Positions 22,540-34,400 of a stretch of 64,000 nt of DNA are shown here, piece after piece. Made by a program: the position numbers and the translations under genes. The notes under the pieces were generated by a model. The model saw only the letters and a list, made by a program, of their open reading frames with translations. It did no database searches and was not told the DNA's origin. Source of the stretch: Diadema setosum (lineage: Eukaryota; Echinodermata; Echinoidea; Diadematoida; Diadematidae); the NCBI GenBank assembly GCA_033980235.1, contig CM067064.1, positions 33,077,497-33,141,496 on the forward strand, in the 5' to 3' direction. How positions within the stretch are numbered: position 1 is the first letter of the stretch; every line of letters starts with the position of its first letter.

Positions 22540-23910
22540 ATTAGTGACATACCAGGGGTACTTGTGAAATGGACCCCACCACAGTCTCTCTATCATCAGT
22601 ACCGGTACTAAATAATACGGCAGCTTACCTGTTACAGTACATCCCCACCATGTGGTGTTCAATATGGTGCTTTCTTGCACAATACAGGGCTAATACCGAG
22701 GTATGTGGCCCCACCAAACGACACTTTAATATGCATGATTGATACAGCAACAGGACCAGTTTCCACTGCATACAATGTAGCAATACACTTCATTTGGCAT
22801 ACTCGTGAAGTAGGCCCCACCACTGCGTGTCGGTACTAATACTACAGCGGCTCGCCTGTTTATACTCGTGAATTCAGCCCCACCGTGTGGCGTTCATCGG
22901 TACATTTAAGCAAGGTGTTGGGGCTTTCTTCCACAGTATACAGAAAACTTGTGAATGCGGCCCAACCAAACAGTGTTTACGAGCAATTGATACAGAGGCT
23001 GGGCCGATTTACACAGCATAGTCCTCCCTTTCTCCCGTTTTTTTTTCTTTGGTCTTCATGTTTTATTCTTGGAAAGACTCCCTAATGTCCCTCGACTAAT
23101 TCAACAGCCAATTCAACTATAAGTACAACCCTAACCTAAACTTAAACCCTAACCCTAACCTAACCTTGCTTAATTGCTAAATGCACGAGTGCAAGCACAC
23201 TGCTGTGGGGCCGATTTCACGATTTTGCCCTTCATTCTATCCTTGGAAAGACTTCCTCATGACCCTTGATTATTCTTACCATAGGTATACAACCCTACGC
23301 TAAACTAACGGCATATACCAGGTACTTGTTAAATAGGCCCCACCACTGCATGTCAGTATTGGTTCACAGCAGCTCGCCTGTTTTATACACACGCAGCCCT
23401 ATTACTGTAAGTACACCCTATGTTAGTAACGTTAGTAGTAATTTACCTTGCTTGGCATTGCATCGCCAAAAAGTACCCTGTTTTAATATACACACACAGC
23501 CCTGTTGCTGTAAGTCCACCCTATGCGTTAGTAGTAGGCCTACTGGTAATTTACCTTGCTTGGTATTGCATCGCCGAAAAGTACCGGTAAATTTACCCTG
23601 TTTATACACACGCAGCCCTGTTGCTAATTGCTGTAAGTCCACCCTATAATATCTGGTAGTAGCTACTAGTATAGGCCTAGTAGTAAATTTACCTATTGCA
23701 TCGTTGAGCAGAACCCGTAGATCAAAAGGTTTAATTTACTAAAACATATTATATAGTACTAACATTTAATAGAGCTCTAATGTTAGAGCTCTACACTACA
23801 GCCTTGTACAGGTAAACATTTAGCTGGTAGCCAACACGTAAAATACATAATCAGCTGATAATTTACATTGATGCACGACGAGCCCTGTTTGTGGTGCCGG
23901 TGCATGGTGG
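22540..23910. repeat. GTGGGGC / TCACGAG repeat array (locus 1)
   Basis: Repeated phrases are GAATTCAGCCCCACC, GTAGGCCCCACCACTGCGTG, TACTACAGCGGCTCGCCTGT and CTTGGAAAGACT. The same units occur at 42660-43150 in the opposite orientation. In the right part a second set of direct repeats (CCTTGCTTGGTATTGCATCG, near 23445 and 23555) appears. I see no credible gene. Confidence 0.7.
23126..23164. repeat. Short CCCTAA-like interstitial tract
   Basis: CCCTAACC-type units occur degenerately. A similar tract in inverse orientation (GGGTTTAGGGTTAGG near 42897) lies in the second copy of this repeat family, so it is part of that repeat and not a telomere. Confidence 0.6.
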
Positions 23911-24640
23911 GGCCCATTTCACAATTTTCCCCAGCAGATTATTGATCCCATTGAATGATTAATTATAAAATTTGTAATAAAACCCAAATTTGACATTCTA
24001 CGTTGCTCATAAATCAACTCAACATGTTCAAAATAGAGTATGATGCCCATATCGGTCCCAACACCAAGATGCACATATGGGACTGACTTAGTCTGGGCGT
24101 CGTACAGATAAGTAAACTCACCTTTCACAGCTGTATTTCCACTGCTTAGCCTTGCATTTCTTCAACACTGCTTCATTTTTTCACTTTTCGTACCACTTTT
24201 TAGATCACCAGCAGTCTTGGGTCTTTCATCTATTATGAAACTGTCATGTACTTTCGACTGATAGCCATGGTTCTGTACAGCACTACAGACAACAGTGGTG
24301 ACCGTGAAGAATTGCCATTGAACTATGTAGTGCAGTATCGCTGCATGTAATAGTACGTGTTGCATGTTCTCATTGGTCAGAGCAACCCTAGCTGGCGTGC
24401 TCTGACCAATCAGAGACCGGAATAGAGAAATTGGATATAGCGCCTTTTGGTTGAAAGCAAAAATGGATTTAGCGCCTTTTGGTTGAAAGCGTGAATTTCA
24501 TGCTTGATTTTTTCATATTTCCTCAAACAATTTTGATTAAATTTTTAGTGCCTTATATGCACATGACAAAGATCTGTTCGAATCATGCGAAAGATGGAGT
24601 TCGATAAAAATTGGATTTAGCGCCTTTTGGAAGCAAGCTC

Positions 24641-24645
<5 letters not shown>

Positions 24646-24687
<42 letters not shown>

Positions 24688-25332
24688 CTATGTGGATAAT
24701 GTTTTGTAATACAGCCATTATTTCATTTCTTGATGCACAGACATGAGGAAGAACAGCTGTATTGGGTGAATTAAAAAAAAAAATCACAGAAATTAAACTT
24801 GATAATGCAGTGATGTGTGTGTCTGTGTGTGTGTGTGTGTGGGGGGGGGGGGGGGCATTGGTGAGGGGAAGAAAGAGAGGAAGAAGCGAAACCAGCTCAG
24901 CATCCTCTGTGCCAATACGTAGATGTTTTTGCCATCATATGAGTTCCTGTTTTTTCACGTCATGTGAGGAGAGGAAACATGGTCAGAGCTGTACTGTATG
25001 TACTGCACTTGAAGAGCAACGTCTATTGCAACAGCTTGCTGAAAAGGGAAATTGTGTGAAATGAGATGGAAGCTAGACTGGTTATTTCCTTTGCTCTCCA
25101 ACAAGAAGTTTTTGTTGACCATTAATTGGCAGTGACCAATAGAGGACCACAAAGGTGTACCGGTAAGTACAGTACAGATCTATGCACTACAAAAAATTTT
25201 AGCAGAAGTATGATTTGCCTCAAATGCATCTCCATTAAAAAAAAAGAAAAGAACAAAGAACAATAGTTTTATAAAAACAGATAGCACACAACACAATATA
25301 TGTTTCTGTCTGCTGCACTTTATCTCACATAG
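24646..25332. other. (AT)n and (GT)n/(G)n tracts, no gene
   Basis: (AT)n continues from the element end to about 24680. (GT)n then poly-G stands at about 24812-24856. The rest, up to the SH3 exon acceptor, shows no coding signal. Confidence 0.6.
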
Positions 25333-25427
25333 GATGGCTCTTTGGTATGCTCGATGGCCGCTCGGGCCTCTTCCCCAAGGAGATGGTCATTTCAGCCCCG
25401 GGTCCGCAGACACTTCGGCAAATCAAG
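25333..25427 (+). CDS. MYO15: Myosin XV exon 1 of window: second half of SH3 domain
   Basis: The exon follows an acceptor ending in ACATAG and ends at the donor AAG/GTCAGT. Its first two bases complete a split codon, so the previous exon must leave one base. It reads WLFGMLDGRSGLFPKEMV and then a Pro-containing linker. The W..G.L.GR.GLFP pattern is the RT-loop to 3-10 helix half of an SH3 domain, close to the SH3 of vertebrate MYO15A. The first SH3 half is not found in the 25 kb upstream. Confidence 0.85.
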
Positions 25428-28400
25428 GTCAGTTGTACAATGTTCTCTGTCATGGCTGTATACTGATGTACAATTCTGTCCCACCCCCTAGTCTTGGTCC
25501 GTGTTTTTATCACCTTTTCTGTCTATGTCTTCTCATTGTCTGGTCTGTTGTCTGATTCTCTATGTGTTGATGACTCTCTGTATCTCCTTATTGTATGTTT
25601 TACTATCTCTGTCTATGATGTATTCCTTAATTTTGATGTGTTCTCTCTCTTGTCTGTGTCTCTCGATCTGTCTCAGTCTCATTGTTTTTCTGTTCTCTTG
25701 TTCTGTCTGTCACTCCCTTCATCTTTTGATATCTCTTCCTTCTATCATCATGCTATCTCTCTTTCTTTATCATTATCAGTCTGTTATTTCTGGTCTTCCT
25801 TGCTTCTCCTTCATTATTGGTAGGGAATTGCTAAATGTCTGCATGAGAGTGCATTCCCGTGCCTATTTTTCATTTTACCTTTGAAATTAACCTGCATCCT
25901 TAGAGAGATCCTTTCATTTATCAATTGTAATTCATGTGGTTCACCTATATCCTGTTTTTTCTGATATTTTCAGATTTATATGTAACAAGAATATTATAGA
26001 TACTATCAAACTTGCTTTCTATCTATTGAATCTGTGCTAGTGAATTTGTTTAAGGCAGGAAAATTATTAGCCAGAACACCTGTTGCTAATTTTGAGATGA
26101 TAGTAGGTTTCCAAAAGGAAAGAAAGAAAGAAGGAAAAAAAAAAAAAAGAACTTCATTATCATATTCTGGCCCCATAGTGGTGAAGTTTGCATATAGATA
26201 ATGTCTGTTGTTTTCTTTTTTCAAAATTTTGATTTTAAGAAAAAAAAAATGTGTGTCATTTTCTTTAATAGTTTAGTCCAGCCAAAAAAAAGTTGAATTT
26301 CGACACCAAATGATAATTTTACTTTATACCAGAATGTCAGTTTGATTGTATCAGAGAGAGAAAGAGAGTAGAATTCATCTTTCAGCTCTGTGTTCAATAT
26401 GTCCATAAGTCCAGTTTATCAATAGACAAGTTTGCTCTGCATATCTTATATAATTGTTCTACATGCATGCTACAGATTGTCCCCCCCCCCCCCCGCACTT
26501 TCTTCTTGATCAGTTCAGTATGCATGTACAGCATTGTTAGATCTTTGACTGTAGATGGCGCTGTCACTCACTTTGAATCATGGAGCATTGCATGCATATG
26601 AAACCACAAACACATTGTGTTAGTAGATACCCCCCCCCCCCCCCTCCCGCACAGCACCATACCAGTAGTGCATTTCCACCAGCAGTCACATACATTTCCT
26701 GAAGTTACATTGTATGATGGGGGTGGGGAATATGACCTCTCTTTTTGTTCCATTCTAGGTACAAATGCCTTTTGAGCGCATGCAATAACAACTAATTCTT
26801 CGGAGCTGTAATTCTTACACTTGTTGTGTGTCTCACTCTAAAGTTGTGCATTGAAATCGTGGGACCGAAACCTGAATTGCGTTACTATTCAAGTGTACAT
26901 ACAAAATTGGAATCAAATTGAAGTGATCCTTTCTTCTCTTTTTTTTTTTTGTCTTTCTGTGCAGTCAATCTAATATTTAAAGTCAGCTTATAAATTCATG
27001 TTGGAATTGAAATTTCCCTGAAATTTCATCTTAAAAGATGATTCCCTTGAAACCAACTGCAGTAGAAAAATCTTCAGTCATACTGCTTACATGTTCAAAC
27101 ATGCACCCATATGTTTGTTTGTTTGTGTTTTTTTTTTTTGTTATTTTAAATTTTTTTAATATTGGGACTGCTGGGAATTAAAATATACATCTTTGCCCAA
27201 AATCATGTAGATCCATATGTTCAGAAAAGAGTATGTGATACTGTGAAAAATGTAACAATATATCCTTTTATGACAATTTCTGGCGAGGATTCTTTTCAAT
27301 AAAAAGTCAAATTGGTCCCGATTAGATTTCGGAAAAAATGTTTTAGCGATATGCCACAGAACATAACTGGATCAGAGGACAACATTTTTGTAGTGAATCC
27401 TGCCATTTCCTCTGCATGAACCATAGTCTGGTTTCATCAACATCCATGTAGGAGAGTTCTAACAACTCACTGTCTTTTCCTCACCTCATGTGCATGGCGA
27501 TCAGGCCCAGAACCGGGTTAACATCGAGTCCAGGATGCGTGAAGAGGTAAATGAGTTCATCAACCTGAAAAAAATCCACTCCGCGTTCAAGTAGATTTTG
27601 AGAGATAGAATGAAGTAAACAATTATTGTATATACACGTATACTGAATTTTTTGAAAGTTTTTATTTTCACAAATTTTGGGAGTCAGGTGCCATTTGCAA
27701 ATTGATGTGAAATTATTCATGCTGATTTCGACATTGATACAACGTGCATGCATACATTTCTCTATTCATTACTACAACGTATATTCCGTTAGTGCGACCT
27801 TAACGACTCATTAAAGGACAAGTTCACCTTCATATACATGTGGATTGAGTGGAGGCAACAATGTTAGTAGAACACATCAGTGAAAGTTTAGGGAAAATCC
27901 GACAATCCGTTCAAAAGTTATGAATTTTTAAAATATCTGTGCAGTCACTGCTGGAAGAGAAGACTACTACAGTGTACGATGTCACATGCGTACAACGATA
28001 TAATGAAAATAAAAAGAGAATTTCATAAAACTTGACTTTTTGAATAAAGCGCGCATTTCCTCGACTTGTTACTGACTTATGTTAGGGGTAATATTATTCT
28101 CCCTGACTTCTGAAAGAGAAAATTTGAGTATTCTTTTATTCTGTGAGAAAAGTGAGAATATCTTGAATTTTCTTTATACTTTCTTTATATAGTTGTACTC
28201 ATATGACATCACAAGCTATAGTAGTCTTCTCAACCAGCCATGACTGAGCAGAAACTTCAAAAATTCATCTTTTGAACGGACTGTCCGATTTTCCTTAAAC
28301 TCTCATTGATGTGTTCTACTAACATCGTTGCCTTCACTCAACCCACATGTATATGAAGGTGAACTTGTCCTTTAAAATTTTGGAAAGTCCCAATTTGCTA

Positions 28401-31400
28401 AAAAAAGACAGAAACGAAAAGACTTGTTAAATACATGGCATATACAGTGAGTGGACAATGAAAGTTTGACAAAGATCGTACCAAATATATGGATATGAAT
28501 TTCAAAGTTTCATATGTTTTCAAAACAGTGATGTCAATCACTATCCATTGCCTCAAATTCCATAAAGTGACAATAACATAGCCTCCTACGTATCATATTT
28601 GCTTACTAACTGATCTTCAGTGAAATTCCCATATGTGATTAGAATTTAAGAAGAGGAATTGTATACAGCACTCCGAAGTGATGCAGAAACATGACAATTT
28701 AGCATTGACAACTCTATGAAGGGGGCTTTTAGTTTTGTAGTCCATGAATTGACAGAGAAAAAAAAAATGTTTTTCCTGTGAGATGCATATGACTATAGGA
28801 GATTGTTGAGCCAATGACATCATTACTTTTATCTAATTTGCATAATTGGCATCAATTAGGTGACATCACTGCTTCATTAAAACATATTGCATTAAAAAAG
28901 CCATAAGTTTTTCTATTTTTTTGCATACTCTCAAAAATTCTGTAACTTCGTTATTTTCGTCCGAATCCAAGAAACTTTTAATGCTCCCTTTGCCTTTACT
29001 CATCTTGTTGAAATCAACTTGAGCGCAGGGTGGAGTATCCCTTTAAGATACATGTATATGTATATGTATCTATCTGTTACCCAATGTGTTGGATATTTTA
29101 GTGCTTTTCCTTCTTTTTACTTAGATTAACATAATCTTGATGCTACATGATAAAATAAATGTTACAAATTGACACCAATGGGCAGGGTAATTGATGTCCT
29201 TTCATATCTATAGGCAAAGTTTGTAAACATTTTGCAAAGTGGAAGAGATTACCAAGATCAAATATAAACAACAGGCACTTACAGAATCGATTTGGGGTAG
29301 GTTCTTGTCTGCACCAAAGTAATGAGATAATTCTGTACATTCATTCAAACATGAGAGACCTCACCTATCATTTATTTCTCTAGTCTTCACACATTTGCAT
29401 GACACACATAAATCTTTCCCCGTCACCAATATCCCTACCTAGGCAATCTCATGCAGCACCTCATACCCCGAGCAATGCATGTTCAAATGTCTTGAACCTC
29501 CAACATTACAAGTAACATAGTCATGAAACTTCTTTCAGGCTGGGTTCTATAATCTGCAAAGAGGCAGAAGTTCCTGAGCTGTAAATGCATAATTTGCATC
29601 ACACATACAAGTATATGTAATATTTTTGCAATCAACATTGTCGTACACTGTTTCAGTCAATTATTTCTGGCAGTTCAGGATTGCATGTGGAAAACTACTG
29701 CCAATTTTCACACACCTGACATAACATACATGTACACTGTACATTGTACACTGTATGACATGTATACATGAATGTATACAGACAAAGATGTATAGACATT
29801 CTGCCTGGTGGGAAGTTTTAACCCATCAATAACAACAATATTTTGATTGCAATCAAGTAGAAATCATCATTCATAGAATTGATTCACAAACTGGGGTACC
29901 TACCTGGATTTTGATGAATACGAGAGTGCAGAATAAACACATTCCAGTACATAATCCATTCCGTTGGTTGGTACAGCTGTATCATTTTGGCTACATTGTA
30001 GAGCTGTGTTCCTTCACATGCAAAATTGCACGGTACTCAATGGCACCCCACACATGATGAGATCATGACAAATCTCAATGCACGGCAAGATCATCACTAG
30101 AGGGCGTCATACAGGAACATTCAATGCAAGAGTTTAGCATACATTATGAAACTTTGGCTTAATCTGATATGCAGTGTTTTATTTTTCTTATCCATGTCAA
30201 CATATATGAATCACTATTTACTTTCCAGAGGTTTCTTATATCTTTGTCTATTTTTATTTATTTACTTATTTTCATTTCTTTATTATTTAACTTTTTTTCC
30301 ATTTATTTATTTTCATTCATCTGTTTATTTGTTTCATTTATTTATCTATTTATTTATCAAGTTATTTTTTCCATTCATTTATTTATTTATTATTTATTTA
30401 TTCATTCATTTATTTATTCATCTTTACTGGTAGACTAAACCCCAATGTTCATTTGTTTTTGATATCTGATTAGGGATAAACATCATTATTATTTATGTAT
30501 GTGTGTGTGTGTGTGTGTTTGTGTATGTGTTGGACACTCATTTGCAAAATGCAAATCAACATCAAGATATGCTGGATACATTGATGTATTTTTATGCCTC
30601 CGCCACGAAGTGGTGCCGGAGGCATTATGTTTTCGGGTTGTCCGTCCGTCCGTCCGTCCTTCCGTCCGTCCGTCCTTCCGTCCATCCGTAATGAATTTTG
30701 TGGACAAGGTAACTATCAAAACCTGTTGAGGTATCCTAATGAAACTTGGCATGTATGTGTATTAGGGGGTGAAGTTGTGCCTATCAACTTTTGGGTGCAC
30801 ATGCTCAAGGTCAAAGGTCAAAAGGTCAAGGTCAAATACATAAAATTTCACTATTTCCACCATATCTATTGAATGCCTGAAGATATTTTCTTGAAACTTA
30901 GTGTATACATGTATTACCCAATTAAGATTCTCTGGTGAAAGTTTGGGTCATGAGGTCAAAAGTCAAAGGTCAAAAGGTCAGGGTCAAATACATAAAATTT
31001 CACTATTTCCACCATATCTATTGAATGCCTGAAAATATTTTCTTGAAACTTAGTGTATACATGTATTACCCAATTAAGGTTCTCTGGTGAAAGTTTGGGT
31101 CATGAGGTCAAAGGTCATTTCTCCATACCTTGGAAAATTGTTCAAGGTATCTTCATGGAACATAGTATATACATATACTGACTGGAAGTGATTATCTAGA
31201 GAATGTAGGGTTCATGGGGTCAAAGGTCAGGGGTCAAAGGTCAAGTGCAACACTTCAAAATTTTACTATTTCCCTCCTATCATGCAATGCCAGCAGGGTT
31301 ATTTTTTTTTTACACTTGGTGTATGCATACATGTGTAACCTAATAGAAATTCTCTGCAAAGTTTCTTTTTTTCTTCTTTTTTTTGCCTCAAAGGTCAAAA

Positions 31401-34400
31401 GGTCAAAGATCAAGTGAAAGTGCTGAACTAACTTTTTCCTCCATATCTCGGAAGTGGCTCAAGTTATCTTGAAACTTAGTACATATTATGCATGTTCTAC
31501 TTGAAAGTGATTATCTTATGAATTTTAGGGTCAAGGGCCAGATGAAAATGGTAACAATTTACTCTTCAATTCAGAAATTGCACTTTTTCTCCACACCTGT
31601 ACCTTGAAAATTACTCAATGCCTAAATGTATGAATGGGTCAAAGTCGAGTTAAAGTCCTTAAATCCCTAGATACATGCTCTCCTATTCATCCAATTAAAC
31701 CTAGGTCAAGGAAGGTGAACATTCAACACATTTGCGACAAACTTGTCATTTCAATATTTTGCCAATTTTGTGAAAATGTAATCACACATTGTCCACATGT
31801 ACTATCTAGACCTATTGGGAAAATCATGCATTGTGGCGGAGGCATACCAGTCGCCAAAGCGACATTTCTAGTTTTAAATCAGTTTTCCCATTAAGTTGCA
31901 GTATTTTAGTATCTCCCACTTCATATAATTTGCTTTTGATGGAAGGTTGATGTCTTATTTGCTTCATACACAATTCTTTTTTTTTATTGCATTAACCAGC
32001 AAAATATAATTTGTTTTTATTCAAACAAAAGTGATATTTCCCTTCCATTTTAATGCCATTTCTGATTCATAAAGGATTTTCCCTCTTTGTATTTGAGCCA
32101 CCACATTGTGATAAGTTGACAAGACTAATAAGGGTAGCTTTTAGGATAAGTTTATTGGAATACACTGTATCTTTTATTTTATTTCCTCGTTGTTGTTGTT
32201 GTATGTTTGAGACGGGATTCAGGTAAATTTTCCCTGCTGTCAACTCATTATGGCAAACCTGCATTTGCGCTTAGAGACCAGGTATCCGATAATCAGTGGT
32301 AATGGACTTTGAGGCCCCACCTGCTCAGCTTGTTTATTTTTGTTTTTGTTTGTTTGTTTGTTTTTGTTTTTTTTTCAATAATTTCCTTGTATCTATTCTC
32401 TCACAAACACAGCAGGGCCTGCAGCCCCGTGTGGAACAGCCACCTGCCACGGCTGTACCAAATGAGGACCAGAAGCGGTTCTCCATGCCTGAGTTTGCTA
32501 GCAAGTACTTCCGGGAGAGCTCTGATAAGTAGGTCCAGGACTGTTTTGTTCTTTTTCTTCTTTGTAAGCTTTTCATGCCACAGTGTCAGTGCAGTTTAAT
32601 AGATGATTTAATAAACTACAAGCAAAAACATAAAGCTAGCAAATAGAATCAAGAAAGTTAAAAAATGGTGAGATTTTTCTCTCACAATCTGTCTCTCTAT
32701 CAGTTGAATGAATTGATTTATTTACAAAATTGTACATTTATTCATTCATCTATCTGCCTGTCTGCATATCTATTTATCCATTTTTATATGTTTTTTGTCT
32801 ATCTATTTGTCTACTAATCTATAGTCTCAATGATTTACTGTAATTCTAACTCTCTTTCCATAATGTAGACCTGTAAATATGTATGTCTTTCTGGTGACAG
32901 GTCTGTCTGTTAAAAGTAAGGATAAATCCATGCAAGTGTTTAAAAATCTCACACAGTTCAGTCAGTGGTAGTTGTCAAGAGTCAGAATGGTGTGTTTAAA
33001 CCTGTTGAAGACGTCGTCCTTAACAAGTTAGGATGGGTGTAACATCATCCCGGTAAAGGCGTGCAAAATGAAAATGTGCCATAGGGTGTTTGTTTGTTTG
33101 TTTGTTAGTTTGTTTGGGGGAGTAAATTTGCCATTGACCCAAATCATGAGTTTATTAACTCATTGCTCAGAGTTGATTTTTATTTTAATTTTATTTATTT
33201 ACTCTTTTTTTACATGGTTTGGACTCCCTGTTTGTACATTAAGTATTCCACAATGTGCCATCAATCTGTGACAGTGACTGGTTGTAAAAAACAGTTTATA
33301 TTGGGTACAGTGTATTTGATCTTTAAATTCTCCCATTAATTCTCCCATGAAATGGGAGAATTATTTAGTTATGGTATATGTTTGATATTACTGGTTGTTA
33401 TGCTAACTGAGACTCATGTTAGTGTGTTATTTTGAATTTTCTGATATAAGTTTTGTTTGTAGTATTATGTTATTATTTTGTAAATTTAAAATTGGGGGCT
33501 GAGAAGGGTTGAAGTAGTTTGATTTATATAGGGTTATAAAGAATTGATATATTGTATATGTATTGTGTAATAGATTTGTAGGGTGTTGTTTGTTTTCATT
33601 GTGCTTATCATAGACGTAATTATGTAATTGTGATGTAAACTCATTTTGTTGCAATGTAATGCCAGTGGAAGCCAAATTTCTATGTCTGACATAGACCAAT
33701 AAAGAAATGAATGAATGAATGAAATGGGTGTGGGCATATCTTCTGCACATTACTCCAATGAACAAAGGTGTACTCTTGATGCACTGTATCAGATATTATT
33801 GACTGCATCTATGGGCTAGCATTTAATGATTCCAATAGAAAGCTAATAGAAGCCTGTAAAACCGACAGAAGCCACTAGGACCATTAAGACTTATTAGACA
33901 TCCTGTTGGTTTGAAGTTTATGGGTTTCTATTGGATTTCTGATGGTGTTTATAGGAAAGTAATTAATTGCTGTGGGACTCACCACATGCCTGCATGATAA
34001 AATTTATATAACACTTTCACTGACACCAGGGTGGAGATGTAGAGATGTCAAATCAAGCTAGCATTTTTGTGATGTCATATATTGAACAATTGTCACTTGT
34101 TGCATTGCTGTGTTGTAAGTGAATCGATGGTGATGTGATTCTCCAATCCCCTGAAAGTAAATTTCCTTGAAGGATAGTTATTATCATATCAAATTGATTA
34201 AAATCAAATCAGATTCAATGACAGCCATTTATCTCATACTTTGTGGTAAGGTTCATCATGCAGAGGAAGAGTGACGGGTCGATCCGCGGTTCTCTCAAGT
34301 TCATGGGGTCGCTGAAGAGGTCGCTTCTTAGAAAAGGTGAGAGCAGATTACTGAACATCCATGTTAGGGTGACTTGTAGTTCCCTAGCTACCATGTGTCA

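Larger units (their letters stand above)
19951..24645. mobile_element. 4.7-kb TIR element with six sub-terminal GGATTTAGCGCC sites
   Basis: The ends are ATGAAGAGCTTGC and the inverse GCAAGCTCTTCAT. The 18-mer GGATTTAGCGCCTTTTGG or its inverse stands three times at each end: 19966 (inverse), 20161, 20189 on the left, and 24433 (one change), 24465, 24613 on the right. Clustered sub-terminal repeats of this kind usually bind a transposase. The inside holds a LINE fragment (21636-22010), a GTGGGGC repeat array (22540-23910) and AT-rich filler. I recognise no transposase. Confidence 0.65.

Noticed and set aside
23126..23164. CCCTAA tract as a telomere or fusion point
   Set aside because: It is short and degenerate, and a mirrored version lies in the second copy of the same repeat at 42.9 kb.
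25494..25884. Leu/Ser/Phe-rich frames of 109 and 127 codons
   Set aside because: They come from a pyrimidine-rich CTCT/TGTCT tract in an intron.
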